Positions 1 to 8,439 of a stretch of 17,644 bases of DNA are shown here, piece by piece. Origin of the DNA: an uncultured Planctomycetaceae bacterium (GTDB lineage Bacteria; Planctomycetota; Phycisphaerae; UBA1845; UTPLA1); the NCBI GenBank assembly GCA_938008425.1, contig CALLKH010000075.1:1-17644 (forward strand), written 5' to 3'. Numbering within the stretch: the first letter of the stretch is position 1; each line of letters opens with the position of its first letter. Under the pieces are notes generated by a model that was given only the letters and a program-made list of their open reading frames with translations, made no database searches and was not told where the DNA came from. Made by a program: the position numbers and the translations under genes.

Positions 1-1
1 C

Positions 2-511
2 GCGCCGGGAATCACGTCGGGGCTGCTCAAGGAATACATCTGCCCGTCGGACAAGACCTACAGCACTCCGAATGTTCAGAATCCGTGCGATCCGCCGCAG
101 CTTAATGTCAACTACACGGCATACGAGTTGAACGGGACGAGCTACGCGCTGAACTGGTACTGGCTGGAGGGGCCGCCCTGGCTGGGCCAGAACTCCATTT
201 ACCAGGACCCATCGCTGATGGCGGCGGCCGGCAAGGCAATGCTCAAGCCCAAGGTGGGCGGCGCCGCGGCAGAGTTCGTCATCTTCATGGAAAACAGCAT
301 GAATTCGTACATGCTTGACGCCCGGCCGCGGAGCGGCCAGTACGGCGCGTCCTGCCTCTCCTCTCTCGGCGTCGGCTGGCATCGAAAACACTCGAAGTAT
401 GCGATGGCCATGCTCGACGGCCACGCGGAATATCGATTCATCGATACGCGCTATTCCGACGACGTGGGATTCGATATCTGGCCGGAGAAGAACACCCAGC
501 GGGGGTTCTAG
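2..511 (+). CDS. DUF1559-type pseudopilin-like protein, 3' part
   Basis: The gene runs in from the left edge, so its start, the type IV pilin-like N-terminal helix and any prepilin cleavage site are not visible. The open frame from base 2 gives 169 residues. It contains YICPSD near the beginning, a motif typical of planctomycete DUF1559 / type II secretion pseudopilin-like proteins, and a C-terminal segment HSKYAMAMLDGHAEYR. That segment resembles the H-X9-DG signature of this family, although here the nearest His is eight residues before DG. By family these are exported, pilin-fold proteins present in many copies per planctomycete genome; individual roles are mostly unknown. A TTG at 128 is open but is inside the gene and is not the real start. 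The gene converges on the minus-strand propeller gene that ends at 638. Family call is fairly secure; function is not. Confidence 0.8.
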   Translation, partial: APGITSGLLKEYICPSDKTYSTPNVQNPCDPPQLNVNYTAYELNGTSYALNWYWLEGPPWLGQNSIYQDPSLMAAAGKAMLKPKVGGAAAEFVIFMENSMNSYMLDARPRSGQYGASCLSSLGVGWHRKHSKYAMAMLDGHAEYRFIDTRYSDDVGFDIWPEKNTQRGF

Positions 512-559
512 ATTCACCTGAAAGACTATGCACCGAAGTCAAATGCGCAGCCTCGCCCC

Positions 560-580
560 GGCGCGGATTCATGACGCGCC
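560..580. terminator. Stem-loop between convergent genes, possible terminator
   Basis: GGCGCG (560-565) and CGCGCC (575-580) form a perfect 6-bp stem with a 9-nt loop, located between the two convergent genes ending at 511 and 638. There is no proper U-tract on either side, so it is only a weak candidate for a bidirectional terminator or mRNA-end hairpin. Confidence 0.3.
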
Positions 581-637
581 TTGCTGCCTTGCCGTGATCG
601 TTTCGCACACGTGCGGCGGTCCCGTGCAACTCCACCG

Positions 638-2425
638 TTACGGGCAGAATTCGATCAGGTACTGATCAGGCGAAGTGGCAAATTGCCCATCAGGATTTGT
701 GACCACGAGGCTCCAGAGCCCGAGGGGGGCGTTGCTGATGTCAAATCCGACGATGATCGTGTCGCTCGTGTCAACGAGGAGGAAGAAGGGCACCATGTCA
801 GCCTCGCCATCCTTCTTCAATCGCACGTTGGCCAGCGGTGAGAAATTCGCGCCGACGATGGTGAAAAGAAGCGTCGAACCCTCGAAGTTGCAGAAGACGT
901 TTGAATTCGGAATCACCTGGGTGATGAGCGGCGGGGGCGTCGGACATTGCGAACAGATCGCGCCGCTGCCCAGCCAGATCGAATTGCCCTGAATCGCGCA
1001 ATCGACCTCGGAGATGACGGTGCAGGTGCCGTTGTTCCTGCAGCATGCTCCGATCAGGATCGGATTCAGATAGAAGTCGACGAACGGCGGAATATCCCGT
1101 GCGTCAGCGAGTTGGTCCGCGGTCAGGTCCGATCGCTCCACATGCGACGGATCCAGCGGCTGATCGATCAGCACTGCGACAAACGCCTCGACATCCAGGT
1201 CGTCGACCGCGCCATCGTCATTGATGTCGCCGCGGGAATTCGGCTCTGGTATCCATGCGACGAGGGCGTCGGAGGCCGTCCCATGTGTGTCGATCGTCGC
1301 GCCGATCTGGAAGAACGAGCCATCCGGTCCGATTCGAAACACCAGGAGGCCGGAGGGGGAACCCGAGGACGAATATCGCTTGGTGACGAAGAGAAGATCA
1401 CCCGACGTCGTGATGCCGCCGATGTCGCCCTGGCTGCCGATGTCGATGCTGAAGTTGGTATCGGTCAGCGTGCCGTCTTCGGAGCTGATCGCGAATGATC
1501 GAATCGTCGCATCGCCGCCATGTCCGACGAGCAGGTGCTGGTCGTTTCCAGTGACGGCTACGTGGGCAGGCGATTCACCAGCGGAGAAGAACGGCGAGCC
1601 GAAGAGAAGTGAGAGCGAACCATCCACCGGGCTGGTTGCAAAGCCATGTACCAGGTGGGCGTTCCCTCCCGCCAGGAGGCCGATGCCGCCGGCGGAGTAG
1701 AGCTTGGAGCCGTCATGGGTGATGGCCATGTCGAGTGGATACGAGTTGGTGTTGGCGTCCGAAACGAACGTGAGCGTTCCGTCGGGATCGACTTCAAACG
1801 TGCGCACCTTGAGCGACGAGCCATTGAGCGCGGAATCGCTGGCATACAGGTACTGGCCAGAGGGGTGGCGCTGAAGATATGCCGTGAAGACGCCGGTCGG
1901 TTCGCTGTCGATCCGGACAAGCCGTGTGAAGATCGGATCGGACTCCTTGAATCGATAGGTGTGCACGAAGTTGGGTCCGGATGAATCGGTCTGCGTGCAG
2001 GCGACAATGTCATTCGTTACCCACTCCACATCGAGCGGGCTGTCCGGCGTCAGAATCACCGCCACCATCGTGAGCGAGGCGTCGGACTCAACGCGAAAGA
2101 CGAGCAGATCTTCCGTCACGGAGTTGGAGGTTCCGTGCGTCACCGCGAGATAACGTCCATTGGGCGACAATGAGATGGCCTGCGGGTTGTCGTTGGTGAA
2201 ATAGTTGCCGACGTAGTTCAACGTGCCGTCGGGATTGACGGTGAACGATGTCACGGCCGCGTAGTTGTTGAACTGCGGATTGGTCGCGATGTTGTGACAC
2301 AAGAAAACGGCGGGTTGCAGAGACTGTGCCTGGGCGGATCGAATCGAAATCACTGAAGCTGTTAAGGTTAACAGCAGTATTAGAGCGCGAACGCGACGAA
2401 CACTCGGGTCGGAGGCGAACAGCAT
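638..2425 (-). CDS. Secreted beta-propeller protein with dockerin-like, Cys-rich and IPT-like domains
   Basis: 595 residues. A signal peptide covers about 1-34, with a hydrophobic core and an AQA-QS cleavage site. Residues about 36-390 are repeated propeller blades of the lactonase/YncE type, with repeats such as SLSPNGRYLAV, QRHPSGQYLYAS and ITHDGSKLYSAGG. Residues about 398-455 form a dockerin-like pair: GDINDDGAVDDLDVEAF is a good calcium loop, while SDLTADQLADARDI is a degenerate second one. Residues about 457-493 are a module with six cysteines that begins GACCRNNGTC and may form disulfides. From about 500 to the end is an Ig/IPT-like beta domain. The ATG at 2425 is preceded by AAGGAA at a good distance. 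It is an exported, probably surface or periplasmic protein; no substrate can be assigned, and lactonase activity should not be assumed. It is divergent from the giant gene at 3098, which carries the same kind of calcium loops. Confidence 0.82.
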   Translation of the reverse strand: MLFASDPSVRRVRALILLLTLTASVISIRSAQAQSLQPAVFLCHNIATNPQFNNYAAVTSFTVNPDGTLNYVGNYFTNDNPQAISLSPNGRYLAVTHGTSNSVTEDLLVFRVESDASLTMVAVILTPDSPLDVEWVTNDIVACTQTDSSGPNFVHTYRFKESDPIFTRLVRIDSEPTGVFTAYLQRHPSGQYLYASDSALNGSSLKVRTFEVDPDGTLTFVSDANTNSYPLDMAITHDGSKLYSAGGIGLLAGGNAHLVHGFATSPVDGSLSLLFGSPFFSAGESPAHVAVTGNDQHLLVGHGGDATIRSFAISSEDGTLTDTNFSIDIGSQGDIGGITTSGDLLFVTKRYSSSGSPSGLLVFRIGPDGSFFQIGATIDTHGTASDALVAWIPEPNSRGDINDDGAVDDLDVEAFVAVLIDQPLDPSHVERSDLTADQLADARDIPPFVDFYLNPILIGACCRNNGTCTVISEVDCAIQGNSIWLGSGAICSQCPTPPPLITQVIPNSNVFCNFEGSTLLFTIVGANFSPLANVRLKKDGEADMVPFFLLVDTSDTIIVGFDISNAPLGLWSLVVTNPDGQFATSPDQYLIEFCP

Positions 2426-2476
2426 TTCAAGGGTTCCTTACGGTGAGTCTGGGTGAGGTTAATCGTTCGGTCTCTA

Positions 2477-2485
2477 ATCATAACA
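2477..2485 (-). promoter_or_regulatory. Candidate extended -10 promoter of the propeller gene
   Basis: On the minus strand the sequence reads TGTTATGAT, an extended -10 element (TG-n-TATGAT, five of six matches to TATAAT). No good -35 is present, as is usual for extended -10 promoters. Transcription would start near 2470, giving a 5' leader of about 45 nt before the ATG at 2425. Inferred from sequence only. Confidence 0.4.
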
Positions 2486-2709
2486 GGATGACCGACGTAC
2501 AACCAGCATTTCGACCCCACCTGGCTCGGGGAATGTTAGCAGGGTCCCAAGAGTTAATATGGGTGGGAGGGCGGTTTTATTCCCGGAATCTCACAAGTCT
2601 TATCAGGATTCGGAGCTCTGTTGTGACCGGCCCGCATTTGGAACCGGGTATCCACCATTCCACAACTCGCCAGGACGGACAAATTCTCGAATCCGGCGGG
2701 TCCGTTTGA

Positions 2710-2739
2710 TTGACATGCGGCGATCGGGTTGTTTACGAT
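2710..2739 (+). promoter_or_regulatory. Candidate sigma-70-type promoter upstream of the giant surface-protein gene
   Basis: A perfect TTGACA (2710-2715) is followed after 18 bp by TACGAT (2734-2739, four of six matches to TATAAT). Transcription would begin near 2746, giving a leader of about 350 nt before the ATG at 3098. It is the best match to a vegetative promoter that I found on the + strand of this intergenic region. Confidence 0.5.
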
Positions 2740-2745
2740 AACACC

Positions 2746-2773
2746 CGCACGTGTCCAACTGACGTGCGTTTTT
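2746..2773 (+). terminator. Terminator-like hairpin directly after the candidate promoter
   Basis: CGCACGT (2746-2752) and ACGTGCG (2762-2768) pair perfectly over 7 bp with a 9-nt loop, followed at once by five T (2769-2773). It works as a rho-independent shape only on the + strand. It sits exactly where the transcript from the promoter at 2710-2739 would begin. It may therefore be a protective 5' stem-loop of the long leader, or a terminator stopping + strand transcripts that arise further upstream. The sequence alone does not decide. Confidence 0.5.
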
Positions 2774-3097
2774 CAGAGCCATCAGGACAGCTGCGTGGAC
2801 GGGGCGGGCCACGACTTCCCGGGCGGTCAAGCATCCGCCCGTCCTTCAACCTTCCGCTCAATGATCACGTCGTGGGAGGCCGACGTGAAGAACGCCCTTC
2901 GGCGGAATCAATCCGCGCCGTGGGCGCACCGGAACTCTTCGCGAAATTGAATCTGATTCGTTCCTGGCGGGTAATGGTGACACCGCGTCGCCGGCCGGCA
3001 AGCGAAGTTTGATTAGCACCGTTTTCAAAACATATTCGGTCGTCGGGCTTGAAGTCCGGCGCATCGAGCGAGCCCATCGAGACACTAGGAGGAAATC
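2774..3097 (+). other. Long structured leader of the giant surface-protein gene
   Basis: This stretch has no convincing gene. Beyond the terminator-like hairpin it can fold into further perfect stems: CGGGCGG/CCGCCCG (2820-2826 with 2835-2841, 8-nt loop), TCACGTCG/CGACGTGA (2865-2872 with 2881-2888, 8-nt loop), and GCGCC/GGCGC (2915-2919 with 2923-2927). It ends in a strong Shine-Dalgarno AGGAGG (3087-3092), 5 nt before the ATG. Open frames in it have no recognisable protein features. It does not match any riboswitch class I recognise. Confidence 0.45.
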
Positions 3098-6000
3098 ATG
3101 AGAAGGCAGTTTTCTGTAGCCGGATACTTTTCGATCGCCGCGGTGATCGGATTATCGATCGCCCAGACGGCGACCGCGCAGTTGATTGCGGGACGATCTG
3201 ACAACATCGAACCCGCCTATTACATCGACGTGAACACCGGAGTGCCGACGGAATTGTTTTCATTCGCCGACGCGGGACTGGCACTCTCCGGCGTTGAAGG
3301 CCTGGCGGTCGATGATGCCAACCGCACCATCTACGTCAGCAGCGGCATCGGCTCGCCTCTTACGCAGGTGATCTTGAGTGCCCACTATGATGACCGGGAT
3401 TTCGTCAATCCGTCGCACATTCGGCTCCGAAAGGTCGTCGACCTTGCGCCCGGTCTTCGCATCACCGGACTTGCGTGGGACAGCGTGAACAACAAGCTTC
3501 TCGCGGTCTATCCCTTTGGCGTCTCGAACGAGGGCGTTTATGAAATCAACCTCACCACCGGCGCCTTGACCCTTCGCGTCGATTTTCAGCCCGCTTCAGG
3601 CGACTGGGATCTTCGCGGGTTCGACTTTAATCCTGCCGATGGACTCTTTTATGCCACCAATCTTGACTCGACCCCTGGTCGCTCGCTGATTTCAATCGAT
3701 GCGAACGGGGCGGGAACGATCACTCCGATCGTTGGCGCCGGTGCGCTCACCATTCCGGAATCCGGATTGGCGATCGGCAACAACCGTGCGTACATCGTGC
3801 CCGATGATGATGACAGCCCGAGTACCAACCCGATTCGGGTCTATAACCTGGGGACCGGACTCTTCGAAGCCGACATCTTCACCCCCTGGGGCTTCAACGG
3901 CGATGAGAGTGCCGCCGGCGCCGGCTGGGGACCGAACGCCCTCACCGTTCCAGCCGGATCCAATCTCGGCACGACCATCAGCAGCTCGCTGAACAACGCC
4001 ATCGATTACGAAGTGGGGACGCAGGCGACATTCACCGCGGTAATTCGGAATTTCGGTCCGGCTCAGGCCAACAATGTGAGCTATTCGATCGTCCTCGGCG
4101 GTACCGGCGCAGCGACCATCAACGGCGGCAGCATTTCGTCGACCAGCGGCAGTGCAGTGGAGGGGCCGGCCGGCACCATCACGGGTTCGGTCGCCACCAT
4201 GTTCCCGTTCGACACAGAAACGGTGACGTTTACCATCACGTCGACCGCGGCGGGCTCGGTCACCGCGACCTCGAGCGTGCCCCCGGGGGCGAACACCGAC
4301 CCCTATCTCGGCAACAACTCCGAGGCGGCCTCCAACGTCTTCCGTGACTATCCGGATGTCGTTGCGGTCTTCACGACGGTTCAGTCCAGCCCGACTTCGG
4401 ACGTTCCTTCGCTTCCGGGTTCGAAGTTTGAATTCTCGACCAGCAGCACGACCGAGAAGTTCCGCAAACCCTATCGCAGCGCGAACGGCGACTACGTCGC
4501 GCTTTGGGCGGATACGGCCGAATCCAGTACGACCGACGAAGTGTACATGATCAAGAACGGGGCGGGCGCCTGGTCGGTCGGCGCGCGCGAAGGCGTGACG
4601 GCCACGACCAACGGCGACCTCTTCGGCACCATGATTCTCACGCCGGCCATCTCGCCGAACAATTCCGGCCAGTTCGCCGTCGCCAATGACACCAACGCGT
4701 CCACGAGCACCGACGAAACCATTACCGTCTTTGATGGTGTGGACTTCGTCGCGGTCGCCCGCGAAGGACAGCCCATTCCGTTCTTCTCCGGACAGGGCAT
4801 CAACTACTCGAGTACGATGGACTCGCCGGCACTGGACGGCGAGGGTCGCGCCGCGTTCCGCGTCGCATCCATGGGTTCTCCTGTGCCATCGGCGCAGAAT
4901 TCGGTGCTCCTCGCCGACAACGGCACGCGCTTGCTTGCTCAGAAGGGCGTGACCATTCCGGAGGACCAGGCCGGCGGCGCCACCGAAACGTGGGAAGCGT
5001 TCGACAGTGATGCGCTGAGCATGGACTGCCTCGGCCAGAACTGGCTCGTTCAGGGCGACCTGACCGGCTCCACAAGCGGAGACGATGTTCTCGTGGTCAA
5101 CGGCGTCGTCGTGCTTCAGCAGGGCTCCGGCGTCATCGGTCTGACGGGAACGCTCGGCGAACCCGGCTCCACGGCCGGCGTCATTTCCGCTGAAATGTAC
5201 GGCAACGGCGACTGGTACGCCCGCGGCGTGACGACCGATTCGAATCAGGACTTTGTCCTCAAGGGCAACGGCACGTCCTACAGCGTCATTGCCAAGAATG
5301 GCGACGAGACGTATCCGGGCTCCGGCGAATTCTGGTCGGACGTCGATGGCTTCAGCCCGACATTCTTCGGCTACGCCGGCAACAGCCAGGGTGACTACGT
5401 CATCGTCGGCCGCACGGATGTTGCGGACACCGGTCGCAACACGGCGGTCGTTCTGAACGGAACGACGCAGCTCTTCCAGGAAGGCGATCGGGTCGACCTC
5501 GATCTCAACGGTCAGTTCGACGACGACGCCTTCATCAACACCTTCCTCGTCGATTGGATGACCCTCACCGACAGCGGCGACTTCTACTGTGTCGTCAACC
5601 TTCGAGACGGATCCGGGTCGTTCATCGGCAAGGCGCTTCTGCGGATCGCCGCCCCGGTCAGCCCGATTCCAGCCGGCGCGGACGTCACGGTTTCGAAGAG
5701 CGTCAGCGACAATTTCCTGGAGTCGGTGGGTCAGCAGACGACCTTCACGATTCGAGTCTGCAACTACGGACCGAACTCGGCCACCAACGTGGTCATGACC
5801 GACACCCTTCCGGCCGGTCTTGACTTCGTCTCAGCGACCAACGGCGCGGTTGAAACCGCACCGGGATCCAACGTCGTGACCGCAACGATTCCGGCGCTCG
5901 GTTCGTGCATGTGCGAGTCGTATGACGTGGTGGTCGATGCGATTGCCGAAGGCGTCTGGAACAATACCGCCAGCGCGACGGCGAATGAAGCCGATCCCAA

Positions 6001-8245
6001 TGGCGCCAACAACTCCGGCAGTGTTTCGGTGACGGTCCAGAACCAGGCCGATCTTTCGGTGACCAAGGTCGACGACGGCGGTGCCCCGATCGGTCTGAAC
6101 TTCACCTACACCGTGACGATCACGAACAACGGACCGGCCGTCGCGACCAACGTCATGATGACGGACAACCTGGATCCGACGACGACGTTCGTGAACGCCA
6201 CGAACGGCGGCACGCAGTCCTCGCCCGGTGTCGTCACGGCGACCTTCCCCTCGATCGGCGTCGGCAATTCCGAGGTCGTTCTGATCACGGTCTTCGGCAC
6301 GGCCGAGGCACTGGTGGTGAACAACGTCTCCGTGTCCGGCACAGAGGTCGACATCAACGCGGGTAACAATTCCGCGTTTGTCGAAACGCTTGTCGGAAAC
6401 TTCTCCGATCTCGCGGTGACCATAAACGCCGACGAGGCCTATCAGCTGGGCGGACTCGTTCACTACAAGGTGAACGTCTCCAACCTCGGCCCCAATACGG
6501 CCACGAACGTTCCGCTCGCCATCACGCTGGATCCGTCGCTGGGCTTTGTCTTTGCGTCGGGCGGCGGCGTTGAGAATCCGCCGGCTTCCGGCAATGTGGC
6601 CGTCACCATTCCGGGTGTTGACGTTCTGGGCACCGTCACCATCGACGTGTACGCGGATGCCAACAGCGCGGGCACTGCGACGACGACGGCGCTGGTCGAT
6701 CCGAATCTCACCCAGCAGGATGATCCCGACTCCGGCAACAACAATGCCGCGTCGGTCATTCTGATCGGTGACTTCGCTCCGGTGGAGGCGATCTACACCG
6801 AGATCGTAAGCAGCTCGACATCGATCGTTCCCGGTGCGTTGGCTCCGGGCGGCGCCCCGATCGAGGCTCGATTCTCGAGCATCTTGAACTTCACGTTCAG
6901 CCCGGACGGCTCACGGTGGTTGCTCAAGGGTGACACCGACCAGCCGACGACCGAAGACAACTACTTGATGCTGGGTTCGGGCAATGCCGGTACGGTTTAC
7001 GCCCAGGCCAGCCAGCCGGTCCCGGGTGGGGCGCCGGGTGAGCTCTGGGACTTCTTCGACAGTGCGGTTCTCGGTGGTTTCAACAGCGCCGGCGACTTTG
7101 CGTTCAGTGCGCGAGTCAAGGGCGGCGCCTCGGGTACGCTTGAGCGTGTCTATCGAAACATCGGGGGTGTCACGACCGAAGTTCTTCGGGAGAACAGCCT
7201 GATCCAGGGGCTCTTTGACCCGAACGGCCCAAGCGGTGACGAATTGCTGGGCAACACCGTTTCCGGTGTGCACCTGATGAACAACGGCGACATTCGGATG
7301 TATCTCGGCAATATCGGCGGTCTGGCTTCGCCGGACAGCAATTTCGACACGGCTCTCATGAGCTGGAACTCGACCACCTCCTTTACGGAAAAGATCCGAC
7401 AGGAAGGGCTCGATGTCCTGCTCCCGGGTGCGTTCGAAATCTGGGATGAATTCGATTCAGAAGATTTCTACACCACGCCGGACGGGCTGCATTACTTCAG
7501 CCAGGGCGATGACGACAACGCGTCCACATCGGCCGACGATATTCTTGTCGTCGATGACGTGGTGGTGCTCCGCGAGGGCTCGGCCACCGACGGCGTCATT
7601 GTCGAAGCGGCGCTCTGGACGAACATGGCGTCCGACGGCACCTGGTTTACCCGGGCGAACATGCTTCCGACCGCCAACGGCGACGTGGCGTTCCGCAACG
7701 GACTCGTCATCGCCAAGACCGGCGACAGCGTCTCAGGCGGCGCTGAGCTCTGGGGCACGACGATTTCGTCTGTCACCGGAAACACGCTGGGCGATTACAT
7801 CGTCGTCGGCGTGACGAATAACCCGGACACGGCGCGCGACAACGTCATGGTTCTGAACGGCACCATGGAACTCCTTCGCGAAGGCGACCCGATCGATCTG
7901 GACGGCAACGGCCACTTCGACGACGGCGTATTCCTGAACGGATTCAACGCGGACGACGTCTTCGTCTCCGATGATCAGATCATCTACCTGCTCGGCTCGC
8001 TGCGGAACTCCGAGGGAACCAGCCTGGGCGATGCGTTCATGCGGATCAACTACGGCTGCCCGACGATTCCGGCTGACACCAGCGCGGATATCGTTCTGAA
8101 CGGCTTCGACGTTCAGTCATTCGTGGACTGCGTGCTGGCGGGCGGCGCTCCGGTCGGCCAGTGCAAGTGCGCTGACATGGATCTGGACGGCGATGTCGAT
8201 GTCGATGACGTCGTACTGGCGGTGGCGCTCTGGTTGAACCAGTGA
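3098..8245 (+). CDS. Giant secreted multidomain protein: propeller-like, DUF11 repeats, two large duplicated blocks, dockerin-like C-terminus
   Basis: 1715 residues, with a strong AGGAGG five bases before the ATG. Order: signal peptide (about 1-27, ending TATA-Q); a propeller-like region with Asp/Gly-rich blades (about 28-285); a DUF11-like beta domain (about 288-415); block A (about 417-850); three DUF11 repeats starting near 862, 985 and 1104, each with an NxGP..ATNV core; block B (about 1225-1650); and a C-terminal dockerin-like tail (about 1663-1715) with the calcium loop DMDLDGDVDVDD. Blocks A and B are related throughout and resemble the planctomycete NxxGxxAF tandem-repeat type (NSAGDFAF in block B). 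Each block ends in an extra EF-hand-like loop, DLDLNGQFDDD and DLDGNGHFDDG. It is surely exported and probably an extracellular or cell-surface structural or adhesive protein; no enzyme motif is visible. The gene ends 71 bp before a strong terminator. Confidence 0.85.
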   Translation: MRRQFSVAGYFSIAAVIGLSIAQTATAQLIAGRSDNIEPAYYIDVNTGVPTELFSFADAGLALSGVEGLAVDDANRTIYVSSGIGSPLTQVILSAHYDDRDFVNPSHIRLRKVVDLAPGLRITGLAWDSVNNKLLAVYPFGVSNEGVYEINLTTGALTLRVDFQPASGDWDLRGFDFNPADGLFYATNLDSTPGRSLISIDANGAGTITPIVGAGALTIPESGLAIGNNRAYIVPDDDDSPSTNPIRVYNLGTGLFEADIFTPWGFNGDESAAGAGWGPNALTVPAGSNLGTTISSSLNNAIDYEVGTQATFTAVIRNFGPAQANNVSYSIVLGGTGAATINGGSISSTSGSAVEGPAGTITGSVATMFPFDTETVTFTITSTAAGSVTATSSVPPGANTDPYLGNNSEAASNVFRDYPDVVAVFTTVQSSPTSDVPSLPGSKFEFSTSSTTEKFRKPYRSANGDYVALWADTAESSTTDEVYMIKNGAGAWSVGAREGVTATTNGDLFGTMILTPAISPNNSGQFAVANDTNASTSTDETITVFDGVDFVAVAREGQPIPFFSGQGINYSSTMDSPALDGEGRAAFRVASMGSPVPSAQNSVLLADNGTRLLAQKGVTIPEDQAGGATETWEAFDSDALSMDCLGQNWLVQGDLTGSTSGDDVLVVNGVVVLQQGSGVIGLTGTLGEPGSTAGVISAEMYGNGDWYARGVTTDSNQDFVLKGNGTSYSVIAKNGDETYPGSGEFWSDVDGFSPTFFGYAGNSQGDYVIVGRTDVADTGRNTAVVLNGTTQLFQEGDRVDLDLNGQFDDDAFINTFLVDWMTLTDSGDFYCVVNLRDGSGSFIGKALLRIAAPVSPIPAGADVTVSKSVSDNFLESVGQQTTFTIRVCNYGPNSATNVVMTDTLPAGLDFVSATNGAVETAPGSNVVTATIPALGSCMCESYDVVVDAIAEGVWNNTASATANEADPNGANNSGSVSVTVQNQADLSVTKVDDGGAPIGLNFTYTVTITNNGPAVATNVMMTDNLDPTTTFVNATNGGTQSSPGVVTATFPSIGVGNSEVVLITVFGTAEALVVNNVSVSGTEVDINAGNNSAFVETLVGNFSDLAVTINADEAYQLGGLVHYKVNVSNLGPNTATNVPLAITLDPSLGFVFASGGGVENPPASGNVAVTIPGVDVLGTVTIDVYADANSAGTATTTALVDPNLTQQDDPDSGNNNAASVILIGDFAPVEAIYTEIVSSSTSIVPGALAPGGAPIEARFSSILNFTFSPDGSRWLLKGDTDQPTTEDNYLMLGSGNAGTVYAQASQPVPGGAPGELWDFFDSAVLGGFNSAGDFAFSARVKGGASGTLERVYRNIGGVTTEVLRENSLIQGLFDPNGPSGDELLGNTVSGVHLMNNGDIRMYLGNIGGLASPDSNFDTALMSWNSTTSFTEKIRQEGLDVLLPGAFEIWDEFDSEDFYTTPDGLHYFSQGDDDNASTSADDILVVDDVVVLREGSATDGVIVEAALWTNMASDGTWFTRANMLPTANGDVAFRNGLVIAKTGDSVSGGAELWGTTISSVTGNTLGDYIVVGVTNNPDTARDNVMVLNGTMELLREGDPIDLDGNGHFDDGVFLNGFNADDVFVSDDQIIYLLGSLRNSEGTSLGDAFMRINYGCPTIPADTSADIVLNGFDVQSFVDCVLAGGAPVGQCKCADMDLDGDVDVDDVVLAVALWLNQ

Positions 8246-8316
8246 TCGATCGCCGATCACCCTGGATGACCGGCAGCAGTGGTCAGTCGGGGTGAAGTGG
8301 AATGTTGACTACAAGC

Positions 8317-8361
8317 CCGGCCCGTTCTGGCGTATTCGCCCGAGCGGGCCGGCTCTTTTTT
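8317..8361 (+). terminator. Strong rho-independent terminator of the giant gene
   Basis: A 16-bp stem (8317-8332 with 8337-8352) starts with the perfect pairing CCGGCCCG/CGGGCCGG. It contains one T-C mismatch and one G-T pair, is closed by a TATT tetraloop, and is followed by CTC and six T (8356-8361). There is no matching A-tract on the other side, so it serves the + strand gene ending at 8245. Confidence 0.9.
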
Positions 8362-8439
8362 ACGAAGTCGTCCGGTGGAGTCGGCCTGCGGCAGATTGAA
8401 AAGCGGGCTGGAGCAACCCCGGCATCGAATCGCGTGCGT

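Noticed and set aside
638..2425. Calling the propeller protein 6-phosphogluconolactonase
   Set aside because: The blades resemble the lactonase fold, but the protein is secreted and carries dockerin-like and IPT-like domains; no evidence supports the enzyme activity.
2620..2666. GTTGTG/CACAAC inverted repeat with a 35-nt loop
   Set aside because: The stem is short, the loop is long and no gene feature depends on it; it is expected by chance.
2710..3012. 100-codon open frame in the leader of the giant gene
   Set aside because: It has a TTG start on top of the -35 element, no Shine-Dalgarno and no protein features; the region is better explained as promoter and leader.
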